From positions 16,258 to 53,897 of the forward strand of contig NZ_KE384160.1 of the NCBI RefSeq assembly GCF_000424285.1: a DNA stretch of 37,640 bases, written 5' to 3'. Position numbers and translations under genes: made by a program. Below the pieces are notes generated by a model. The model had not been told where the DNA came from. It did no database searches and was given only the letters and a program-made list of their open reading frames with translations. The DNA is from Butyrivibrio sp. MB2005 (GTDB lineage Bacteria > Bacillota > Clostridia > Lachnospirales > Lachnospiraceae). Each line of letters starts with the position of its first letter. The stretch's first letter is position 1. This document shows, piece by piece, positions 24,518 to 31,504 of this stretch.

Positions 24518-26266
24518 ATGTTAAAGAAGAGAAGTTTTTTGAAGAGGATTGCTGCGGTAGTCATGGCTGCGGCAATTGCAATTCCGGTCGTTCCCGGATT
24601 GCCTCAGGTTGCGGAGCCTGTAACTGCAAAGGCTTACTATTCAAACGTAGCCGACCATCTTACAGGAGATAAGCTTTCTATCTACAGAGCTTATGACTAT
24701 CTTGATTCACGTATCAAGGACAAGGATGTACAAGTCACTGCCGCTAATTTCAAGGATTTTGACTCATCAGGTTTTTATACCATCTATGAAAACAAGGATG
24801 AGAAGAGAAAAATTTCAAAGGTTGATCTGAAATATGCTCGCAGAGCTTATGTTTACTCAAATCCTACAGATCTGGCTTCAGCAATGGCTACCATGAAGTT
24901 CGTTTATGTTAAGAACGATGCCGGCAAATTCAGTTGCTATGCATATCTTAAGAGAAGCAGCGATAAGAATTATGCAGCTGAGGAGAAACAGCTCCGCAGT
25001 GCTATCAAGAACATCATCAACAGAATAGATGAGGATCAGAAGGACTTCGCTATCGAGGTTGATCTTTTCTATGAAATTCTTGATACAGTTACATATTCTG
25101 CTTGCAATATTGATAGTAAGGACCTTAAGAACACACCTTACGGCGCACTTGTTAAGCATAAGGCTTCATATCAGGGCTATGCTCTTACATTTGCAGCACT
25201 GTTAGACGAAGAAGATATTGATAACAATATTCTTTTCTCTGAAAACAAGGTATGGAACCAGGTTCGCATTAAGGCCGGTACTACCAGTGTTAAATGGTAT
25301 GAGACAGACATTGCATATTGCGATGGTAAAAAGGGTAAGATTGACTTCGATGCATTTAATGTTTCACAGAGTACTATGGCTTCTTTAGGCAGAAAGCGTG
25401 TGGACTGGTGCAGCGATTTCCCGAGTTCAACAGGAAAAGCTAAGTATACCAAGAATGCTCTTGCTGACTATCAGCTGGACGAGCTTGATGATGAAAGTAT
25501 CATGACACTTGGTATTGTTGATGCTGATGGCTCCATAAACAGAACAACACTTTTTGAAGGTGAAGATGATAAGGAGTTTAACGTTGCTCCGGTATATACA
25601 TATACCAATGAGTTGGTACCGATGGCCGCACTTTTAAGTGCATGTGTGATTACTCCTTTAGAGAATAGCAAGTACGAAGTTGTTCCCGGAGGTGAGTGGA
25701 CAACCGATAAGCCATATATAACTCTTAGAAAAGTACAGGGTGGAACCAATGCAAAATTGAAAGTCACCATGACTGCAGCGCTTGATGGCTATGTAGGAAG
25801 TTTTTATGGCACTTTAGGAATTTCAAATAATAACGCCGGAAAGCATAGTTATGTGATTAAGAACGGCGAAGCTATTTACAAAGGACCCAAGAATAAGAAC
25901 ATTAAGAACGTAGTAATTCCTGCAACTGTAGTTATTGATGGAAAGCTCTATAAGGTTACAAAGATTGCTTCTAAGGCTTTTGCAAAGTGCAAGAAGCTTG
26001 AATCAGTTACAATCGGCCCTAACATTAAGGAAATTGGAGCTAAAGCATTTACCTGTAAGACAAAGCTTAAGAAGGTAGAAGTTCAGAACTTCTATGGCAG
26101 TCTTAAGGCGAAGGGTATAAAGTCTGATGCATTTAAGTCCACTGATGACGAGACATTCTTCCTGATCGTTACCAAGAAGAAGGAGTATGATAAGCTCGTT
26201 AAGGGATTCAAGAAATCAGGCGCTAAGCAGGCTAGCTATAAGCTCCGTCTCTACTCATTCTATTGA
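24518..26266 (+). CDS. Secreted protein: inactive transglutaminase-like domain plus BspA-type leucine-rich repeat
   Basis: A 582-residue secreted protein. The signal peptide (KKRSFLKR then AAVVMAAAIAIPVVPG) probably ends at AKA near residue 39. Residues ~150-290 align with transglutaminase-like domains: ASYQGYALTFAALL, KVWNQVRI and KWYETDIAY match the AVCxGYA, HAWNxV and KWYxVDxTW motifs. However, the catalytic Cys is Tyr218 and the His is Lys244; only Asp264 is kept. A Lys-rich C-terminal region carries a BspA/LRR_5 repeat (ITKIASKAFAKCKKL-like pattern, about residues 480-530). It probably acts as a surface-binding protein rather than an enzyme. AGGAGG precedes the ATG, and a terminator follows. 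Confidence 0.8.
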   Translation: MLKKRSFLKRIAAVVMAAAIAIPVVPGLPQVAEPVTAKAYYSNVADHLTGDKLSIYRAYDYLDSRIKDKDVQVTAANFKDFDSSGFYTIYENKDEKRKISKVDLKYARRAYVYSNPTDLASAMATMKFVYVKNDAGKFSCYAYLKRSSDKNYAAEEKQLRSAIKNIINRIDEDQKDFAIEVDLFYEILDTVTYSACNIDSKDLKNTPYGALVKHKASYQGYALTFAALLDEEDIDNNILFSENKVWNQVRIKAGTTSVKWYETDIAYCDGKKGKIDFDAFNVSQSTMASLGRKRVDWCSDFPSSTGKAKYTKNALADYQLDELDDESIMTLGIVDADGSINRTTLFEGEDDKEFNVAPVYTYTNELVPMAALLSACVITPLENSKYEVVPGGEWTTDKPYITLRKVQGGTNAKLKVTMTAALDGYVGSFYGTLGISNNNAGKHSYVIKNGEAIYKGPKNKNIKNVVIPATVVIDGKLYKVTKIASKAFAKCKKLESVTIGPNIKEIGAKAFTCKTKLKKVEVQNFYGSLKAKGIKSDAFKSTDDETFFLIVTKKKEYDKLVKGFKKSGAKQASYKLRLYSFY

Positions 26267-26320
26267 TTCTGATGGATCCTGATAAATGAATATCGGTTGA
26301 TATTAAAAAGAATTTCACGG

Positions 26321-26349
26321 CTGCCGCACCTTTAGGTGCGGCAGTTTTT
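26321..26349 (+). terminator. Rho-independent terminator after the BspA-like gene
   Basis: A perfect 10-bp GC-rich stem (CTGCCGCACC / GGTGCGGCAG) with TTTA loop and five T. The right arm plus T-tract is repeated at 26369-26382. Confidence 0.95.
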
Positions 26350-26437
26350 CTGTGTAGAAGCTTAATTCGGTGCGGCAGTTTTCGTGAGGGAAATGCTATT
26401 GACATATGGAACATGGTGCATGGTGTTTTATTGACGG

Positions 26438-26449
26438 ACCAAGCTTGGT
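26438..26449 (+). promoter_or_regulatory. Palindrome abutting a TATAAT box before the M48 gene
   Basis: ACCAAGCTTGGT is a perfect 12-bp palindrome whose last T starts a TATAAT (26449-26454). A good -35 box at 16-18 bp was not found, so the promoter may need an activator or the match may be chance. Confidence 0.4.
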
Positions 26450-26489
26450 ATAATAAGCAGAGGAATTTTAAGACCGGAGGAGTTTTACT

Positions 26490-27710
26490 TTGATTAAGGG
26501 GATAATAATCGCGTCCTTTATTTTACAGACTGCTTTTCATGAGTATTTGGATTATCTTGATAATTCGTACCTCGCCAAAGAGCTGCCTGACAATGTGAAG
26601 GATGTTTACGATGAAGAAAGATATAAAAAGTGGCAGTCTTATGAGAAGGACAGAGGAAAGGTTTCAATTATCAAGGATATTGTTACCGGACTTCTGCTTT
26701 TTTCATACCTGGCTTTTGATGTATATAGCAAAATATTCAATGCTTTTTCATCGCAGGGAATCTATCTGCAATATCTGTTTATGATGCTTTCCTTTGAGCT
26801 TATTTCGCTGGTGGTTTCTATTCCGTTTTCCTATTACAGTATCTTTGTGATCGAGGAAAAATATGGCATGAACAAGACCACGAAGAAGACCTTTGTTCTT
26901 GATATTATCAAGGAGACGATCATTTCCGTGGTGGTGTCATATGGCCTTTTGATGTTGGTCAGGTTCTTTTTCGAGAGATTCGGGAACATGGCGATTATAA
27001 TTACCGCTGTGGCTTTTATCCTGTTATCACTTCTTATAAATCTGATTGTTATGCCTATTTTGAGGATTTTCAACAAGTTTGATCCCTTGGAGGAGGGAGA
27101 GCTCAAGGATGCCATTCTGGGGCTTTGTCATAAATACGGAATGACTGTAAGGAAGCTGTGCGTCAGGGATGCCAGCAGACGAACCACCAAGGCTAATGCC
27201 TTCTGCACCGGTCTTACCAAGAAAAAGACGATTTCTTTGGATGACAATCTGGTGAACGAGTACAGCACCGACCAGATTGTGTCTGTTTTTGCGCATGAAT
27301 TCGGACATGCTAAGTTCAATCACATGATTAAATCCCTGCCCTTTAGCTTTACAAGGACAGTGATAACGGTTCTTGCGCTGGGAGTTATTCTTAATTTCAA
27401 GGTATTGTTTCAGGCCTTTGGATTTTCTGAAGTGAATTATTATTTTGCGTTTTTACTGATTGAGCTTATAAGCTGGCCGGTTTCACTGGTTTTTGACATT
27501 ATTGGCAACCACATGTCCAGAAAACACGAATACGAGGCGGATGCTTTTGCTGCCAAAGAGGGCTATGGAGAAGCGCTTATTTCGGCCCTTAAGAAGCTCA
27601 GCGGAGATGCACTTTCCAATCTTAACCCGCATCCTTTTGTGGTGAAGATAGGCTATTCGCATCCTACACTTTCTCAGAGAATTGACGCCATCAGGGCGAT
27701 TGAGGAATGA
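26490..27710 (+). CDS. M48 family (Ste24/CAAX protease-like) membrane metallopeptidase
   Basis: A 406-residue membrane protease. An N-terminal M48_N-type region with several helices precedes the zinc site: HEFGH (His269, Glu270, His273) and the third ligand Glu349 in HEYEADAFA. The final SHPTLSQRIDAI is the family-typical C-terminal motif. Relatives are CAAX-processing proteases; bacterial members do quality control of membrane proteins. The start is TTG at 26490, supported by CCGGAGGAG ending about six bases upstream, with no better ATG in frame. The last ~32 bases of the gene, including the stop, recur just downstream as degenerate 40-bp tandem copies. Confidence 0.92.
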   Translation: MIKGIIIASFILQTAFHEYLDYLDNSYLAKELPDNVKDVYDEERYKKWQSYEKDRGKVSIIKDIVTGLLLFSYLAFDVYSKIFNAFSSQGIYLQYLFMMLSFELISLVVSIPFSYYSIFVIEEKYGMNKTTKKTFVLDIIKETIISVVVSYGLLMLVRFFFERFGNMAIIITAVAFILLSLLINLIVMPILRIFNKFDPLEEGELKDAILGLCHKYGMTVRKLCVRDASRRTTKANAFCTGLTKKKTISLDDNLVNEYSTDQIVSVFAHEFGHAKFNHMIKSLPFSFTRTVITVLALGVILNFKVLFQAFGFSEVNYYFAFLLIELISWPVSLVFDIIGNHMSRKHEYEADAFAAKEGYGEALISALKKLSGDALSNLNPHPFVVKIGYSHPTLSQRIDAIRAIEE

Positions 27711-27835
27711 ATCTTAGGGAATTGACGCCATTGTGGGCGATTGACGAGGGATTAGTTGAGAATTGATGCTGGCAGATGGATAAAAGGGTGATTATCGGGG
27801 AATTAGCGCTGCCAGGATGATTGAAGGATAGATTA
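27679..27835 (+). repeat. Four degenerate ~40-bp tandem repeats derived from the M48 gene 3' end
   Basis: Units start at 27679, 27719, 27760 and 27800. The first is the end of the M48 coding region (GAATTGACGCCATCAGGGCG and following bases through the stop). The others lie past the stop and grow more divergent, reaching the ribosome binding site of the SprT-like gene. Confidence 0.8.
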
Positions 27836-28360
27836 ATGAAGGATTTTAACAGACTTAAGCAGGAATGTATTGAGGAAATAGAGGGGGTGGGGATTGAGCT
27901 TGGCCCTATCAAATCCTGGTCTATAAACACCAGAGCCCGCAGCAGATGGGGACTTTGTAAGAAGGAAGTGGACGGAACCTACTCAATACAAATAGCAGAG
28001 GCGCTTCTGAAGGATGACCGGATCTCAGAGAAGGCCTGCAAAGAGACCATAATCCACGAACTGCTTCATACCTGTAAGGGCTGTATGAAGCATCAGGGTA
28101 AATGGAAGGTCTATGCACAGCTTATGAACAGGCGCTATGGCTATGATATTAAGCGCGTGACCTCCGGCAATGAGAAGGGCGTTGAGAATTACAAGCCCCG
28201 CAGCATCGCCATAAAGTATGTTTTTACCTGCGGTGGCTGCGGCGCCACTATTTACCGCAAGCGTGACAGCAGATTCACCAAATACTACAGACACTACGGC
28301 TGCACCAGATGCGGCGCCGTGGACTGGCGCAAGCAGACCGTCCGCCGCGATCCGGCTTGA
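27836..28360 (+). CDS. SprT-like zinc metalloprotein
   Basis: A 174-residue SprT-like protein. The zinc-protease motif HELLH (His74, Glu75, His78) lies in ETIIHELLHTCKGCMKHQGK. Upstream, SWSINTRARSRWGLCKK matches the SprT N-terminal strand region. A C-terminal zinc ribbon (CGGCGATIYRK ... YGCTRCGA) is also typical. SprT-like relatives (Spartan, Wss1) include proteases of DNA-protein crosslinks; bacterial SprT function is unresolved. I use the ATG at 27836, seven bases after AAGGA; a TTG at 27821 is in frame but poorly placed. The 28 bp at its 3' end are tandemly repeated beyond the stop. Confidence 0.88.
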   Translation: MKDFNRLKQECIEEIEGVGIELGPIKSWSINTRARSRWGLCKKEVDGTYSIQIAEALLKDDRISEKACKETIIHELLHTCKGCMKHQGKWKVYAQLMNRRYGYDIKRVTSGNEKGVENYKPRSIAIKYVFTCGGCGATIYRKRDSRFTKYYRHYGCTRCGAVDWRKQTVRRDPA

Positions 28361-28414
28361 GCAGACCGTTCACAGCGACTGGCTTGAGCAAATCATCTAC
28401 CGCGATCCGGTTTG
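28332..28414 (+). repeat. Three ~28-bp tandem repeats spanning the SprT-like gene 3' end
   Basis: Units at 28332-28359 (coding), 28360-28386 and 28387-28414 (past the stop), each starting AGCA and ending with TTG. The period is not a multiple of three. Confidence 0.85.
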
Positions 28415-28476
28415 ACGCTTTATAGTCGGCTCTGAGGGTAGGGGGCAAGGCTTAGCAACCTGATATGAGAAGCCCG

Positions 28477-28990
28477 CGCCTCAAAAAAGGGCAAAAAGAA
28501 AAATTCCTCTGCTTGGAAAGAGGTATCGGAGCCATGATGGTAGGTGTTCACGCCTCAAAAAAGGGAAAAAAGAAGAATTCCTCTGCTTGGGAAGAAGTAT
28601 TGGAGCCATGATAGTGGGTGTTCACGCCTCAAAAAAGGGAAAAAAGAGGAATTCCTCTGCTTGGAAAGAGGTATTGGAGTCATGATAGTGGGTGTTCACG
28701 CCTCAAAAAAGGGCAAAAAAAAGAATTCCTCTGCTTGGAAAGAGGTATTGGAGCCTTGATAGTGGGTGTTCACGCCTCAAAAAAGGGCAAAAAGAAGAAT
28801 TCCTCTGCTTGGGAAGAGGGTTTGGAGTCATGCTGGTAGGTGTTCACGCCTCAAAAAAGGGCAAAAAGAAAAATTCCTCTGCTTGGAAAGAGGTATCGGA
28901 GCCATGATAGTGGGTGTTCACGCCTCAAAAAAGGGCAAAAAGAAGAATTCCTCTGCTCAGAGAGGTTTTGAAGTCATGATAGAAAGTGCC
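28477..28990 (+). repeat. 74-bp tandem repeat array, seven units
   Basis: Units start at 28477, 28551, 28625, 28699, 28773, 28847 and 28921, exactly 74 bp apart, with only scattered substitutions; the seventh degenerates after ~50 bp. Each begins CGCCTCAAAAAAGGG, then an A/G-rich run, a small inverted repeat CCTCT ... AGAGG, and GTGTTCA before the next unit. There are no unique spacers. Because 74 is not divisible by three, the open frames that cross it shift between units. Read on the minus strand, the CCTCT/AGAGG stem precedes a T-rich tract in each unit. Confidence 0.97.
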
Positions 28991-29006
28991 CATGTCATAC
29001 ATGGGC
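28988..29006 (+). promoter_or_regulatory. Small hairpin upstream of the 29035 gene
   Basis: GCCCATG pairs perfectly with CATGGGC around a TCATA loop, 28 bp before the start codon and directly after the 74-bp array. Confidence 0.4.
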
Positions 29007-29034
29007 AAGCATATAGATGGAAGGTGGTAAATCC

Positions 29035-29337
29035 ATGACAATAGAAGAAATTTTACAGGATGAAATAAATAAAACATACGGACCGGAGGTCGGAAGCAAA
29101 ACCGCTAAGGTTCTAATCCCGGCTTTTCTTGGCGATTTTCGAAAGGTCCTCGAAGGAAGTGATCCCGGGGTAACTGCCTCAGAGGAGTATATGACAGAGG
29201 ACAAGAAGATGCACCTTATCTTCAGAGGCCAGCGCCGCATGACTGCGAAGGGAATAGATTATATCCTAACTTCGATTATATGTAATGACTCAGAGCTGCT
29301 TTCAACAGAGCTTTCTATGCTTCCGAAGCTATTCTGA
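29035..29337 (+). CDS. Small conserved-looking protein of unknown function
   Basis: A 100-residue soluble protein, start MTIEEILQDEINKTYGPEVG, with a later LIFRGQRRMTAKGIDYILTS segment. I do not recognise the family. No signal peptide, membrane segment or metal motif is present. The ATG at 29035 has AAGGTGG seven bases upstream, which supports it over the ATG at 29017. It lies directly behind the 74-bp array and is the first gene downstream of it. Balanced composition and a good ribosome binding site argue for a real gene. Confidence 0.65.
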   Translation: MTIEEILQDEINKTYGPEVGSKTAKVLIPAFLGDFRKVLEGSDPGVTASEEYMTEDKKMHLIFRGQRRMTAKGIDYILTSIICNDSELLSTELSMLPKLF

Positions 29338-29411
29338 GGATGCCGATTGTATAGTAGTTTGATGAAATGCATATGACAGCAATCTGCAAAGGTAATACTA
29401 ATTTGTAATAA

Positions 29412-29441
29412 ATTCGCAATGCAGAGGCATAAAGTGCGAAT
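29412..29441 (+). terminator. Nested stem-loop after the 29035 gene
   Basis: ATTCGCA and TGCGAAT enclose an inner ATGC-AGAG-GCAT stem with an AAAG bulge. The T-tract is poor, so this may be a weak terminator or another RNA structure. Confidence 0.35.
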
Positions 29442-29544
29442 GATTATTTCAAATACAGTTAATTTAATATTCATTTAATAGTTTCGACTATTGCGGCTCC
29501 CTATAATTGATTTTAGTAGTTCTTTGATTATAGGAGGTGGGTGA

Positions 29545-30147
29545 ATGGAAACAAGATCTGGTAAAAGACTGATAGCTGTATATGTAATCACAGCACTGTT
29601 ATCACTAATGATTATTCCTACAATGAGTGTTAGTGCGGCAAGTGGTGATACGATTGTATATCTGACAAAAACAGGAAGTTGCTATCATGCAAGTGGCTGT
29701 AGCAGCCTTAGAAAGAGTCAAATTCCAACTACATTGAGCGATGCTGTTGCAGGAGGTTATTCACCTTGCTCAAAATGTCATCCTGGTTCATTAGATGTTG
29801 CGCCTACAAACAATGTTCAGACAGCTTCTGCACCAGCTCCGGTTGTTCAGAATCCTACGGCTGTGAATCAGGTCAAAACCTCCGGTTGGGATTGCATCTA
29901 TAATGAAGCATATTATAGAGCCAGTAACCCTGATGTGGATAAAGTTTATCCGGGTGATTCTGCCGGAATATTTGAGCATTTTAAGACATCCGGCATGAAG
30001 GAAGGACGTAGAGGTTGTGATGAGTTTGACGTTTCAAGCTATAGATCAAAAAACGCGGATTTAAATGCTACATTTGGAGATGATTTACCTAAGTATTATT
30101 ATCATTATATGCAGTCCGGAAAAGCAGAAGGTCGTAGTGGAAAATAA
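29545..30147 (+). CDS. Secreted protein with Cys-x-x-Cys zinc-type domain and two C-terminal repeats
   Basis: A 200-residue exported protein. The signal peptide (KRLIAVYVITALLSLMIIP) is cut near VSAAS, about residue 34. Residues ~37-77 (VYLTKTGSCYHASGC, then TLSDAVAGGYSPCSKCHP) match the small 'tktGkkYH...C...A...GY.PC..C' module often appended to secreted nucleases and surface proteins, with four Cys likely binding zinc. After a Pro/Ala linker, two ~38-residue repeats follow (YYRASNPDVDKVYPGD ... GMKEGRR and YRSKNADLNATFGDD ... GKAEGRS), common in Lachnospiraceae secreted proteins. No catalytic domain is attached. AGGAGGTGGGTGA abuts the ATG, and a strong terminator follows. Confidence 0.8.
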   Translation: METRSGKRLIAVYVITALLSLMIIPTMSVSAASGDTIVYLTKTGSCYHASGCSSLRKSQIPTTLSDAVAGGYSPCSKCHPGSLDVAPTNNVQTASAPAPVVQNPTAVNQVKTSGWDCIYNEAYYRASNPDVDKVYPGDSAGIFEHFKTSGMKEGRRGCDEFDVSSYRSKNADLNATFGDDLPKYYYHYMQSGKAEGRSGK

Positions 30148-30167
30148 ATTGAATAATTGATACAGTA

Positions 30168-30201
30168 GCCGTCTAATAGGAAAACTATTAGGCGGCTTTT
30201 T
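30168..30201 (+). terminator. Rho-independent terminator after the secreted Cys-rich protein gene
   Basis: A 12-bp stem with one G-U pair (GCCGTCTAATAG / CTATTAGGCGGC), GAAAA loop and five T. Confidence 0.95.
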
Positions 30202-30266
30202 GTAGCACTAAAATGCAATGTATAGTAAAGTGGGTATGTACAGTTACATAAGATAATTCATACATT

Positions 30267-30295
30267 TTTACATAAAATAGATATGCATTTATGAT
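30267..30295 (+). promoter_or_regulatory. Promoter of the Old Yellow Enzyme-glycerate kinase unit
   Basis: TTTACA (30267-30272, 5/6), a 17-bp spacer and TATGAT (30290-30295, 5/6). Confidence 0.7.
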
Positions 30296-30371
30296 AGTTT
30301 CCAGTAATGGATTTCGCCGAAATTACATGAAACAAGTCTTTAAAAAGCTTTAACAAACGGAGGAGAAGAGT

Positions 30372-31442
30372 ATGACTAGGGTAAATGATGAGCTTATAAT
30401 CAATGGGAAAAGGCTGAAAAACAGGATGACCATGGCGCCCACAGTAAAGTTTGATTTTGCTGGGCCTGATGGAAAAGTCACTGAGAAACATATAGAACAC
30501 TATAAAGAGCGCGCAGAGGGCGGAATCGGCCTTATTTGCGTGGAGGCTACCGCTGTTACTCCCGGTGGAAGATTTGGAGAAAATCACCTGGGGCTTTGGA
30601 GTGATGACCAGATTGATGGTCACAAAGTGATAGTAAAAAACTGCCATGACAATGACGTTGTGGCTATAATCCAGCTTAATCACACAGGAATAACCGCAAA
30701 TCCCCAGTGCGGCGAGGCAATCGGGCCGTCTGCAGTTGAGACAAGAGATGGCGGATTGTCCAGAGCCATGACCACAGATGAAATCCATGAGATGCAGGCT
30801 GCCTTTGTAGATGCTGCGATAAGAGCGAAAAAAGCAGGCTATGACGGAATTCAGCTTCATGGTTGTCACGGATATCTGATCAATCAGTTTGCCGCAAAAA
30901 AGACCAATCTTCGAACTGATGAGTACGGCGGAAGTACTGAGAACAGAGCCAGATTCGGTGCTGAGATAATCCGCGATATTAGAAGAGAATGCGGAGATGA
31001 TTTTCTTATTTCCATAAGAACTATAGGTGCAGACCCCGATCTTTCCGATGCCATAGAAATCGCGGAAGAGTACGTAAAATCCGGCTGCGACTATCTTCAG
31101 GTATCTCATGGGCAAGGAGAGATTGATTCCGCACTTGAGGATGCTACCAAGCCCTACAACCTGATATGTTCTTTGGGCGTTCGTTTCCATGAGCATTTTA
31201 AGGGAAAAGTTCCGGTATCCTGCGTCAATTCCCTGCTCGAGCCTGAGCAGGTTAAATATCTGATAGAAAATGACCTTACGGATACTGTTGATCTCGCTAG
31301 AGCTGTTCTTGCCGATCCCAATTTCCCCAAGGCGGTTCTTGAAGAAGGAAAATCCTATGTCAAATGTTTTGAATGCGCAAGGTGTCAGTACGGACCTTTT
31401 ACTCAGCATAAGTGTCCTGCGGAGATGAAAAGGAAAAAATAA
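30372..31442 (+). CDS. NADH:flavin oxidoreductase / Old Yellow Enzyme family
   Basis: A 356-residue FMN TIM-barrel ene-reductase. Landmarks are RLKNRMTMAPTVKFDF at the N-terminus, the active-site GYDGIQLHGCHGYLINQF and the DEYGGSTENRARFGAEII motif, with CVNSLLEPEQVKYLI and DTVDLARAVLADPNFPK at the phosphate-binding end. It ends with a Cys-rich tail (KCFECARCQYG) resembling the start of the iron-sulfur linker of larger 2,4-dienoyl-CoA reductase-type members, but the flavodoxin-like second half is absent. It would reduce activated alkenes with NAD(P)H; the substrate is unknown. GGAGGAG lies six bases before the ATG. The glycerate kinase gene follows after 62 bp without a terminator. Confidence 0.92.
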   Translation: MTRVNDELIINGKRLKNRMTMAPTVKFDFAGPDGKVTEKHIEHYKERAEGGIGLICVEATAVTPGGRFGENHLGLWSDDQIDGHKVIVKNCHDNDVVAIIQLNHTGITANPQCGEAIGPSAVETRDGGLSRAMTTDEIHEMQAAFVDAAIRAKKAGYDGIQLHGCHGYLINQFAAKKTNLRTDEYGGSTENRARFGAEIIRDIRRECGDDFLISIRTIGADPDLSDAIEIAEEYVKSGCDYLQVSHGQGEIDSALEDATKPYNLICSLGVRFHEHFKGKVPVSCVNSLLEPEQVKYLIENDLTDTVDLARAVLADPNFPKAVLEEGKSYVKCFECARCQYGPFTQHKCPAEMKRKK

Positions 31443-31504
31443 AGCACGTGGGACCAATAGATGACTACAAAGCTTGAGACATCAGCGTTTTATCGGGAGG
31501 CAGT

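Noticed and set aside
28477..28990. Several 70-90 residue open frames (starting 28544, 28618, 28692, 28766) and a possible CRISPR array
   Set aside because: The frames are successive readings of the same 74-bp repeat and lack proper ribosome binding sites. There are no unique spacers between repeats, so it is not CRISPR.
30258..31457. 399-residue minus-strand open frame
   Set aside because: It is antisense to the clearly recognisable Old Yellow Enzyme gene and shows no family motifs; an antisense open frame by chance.
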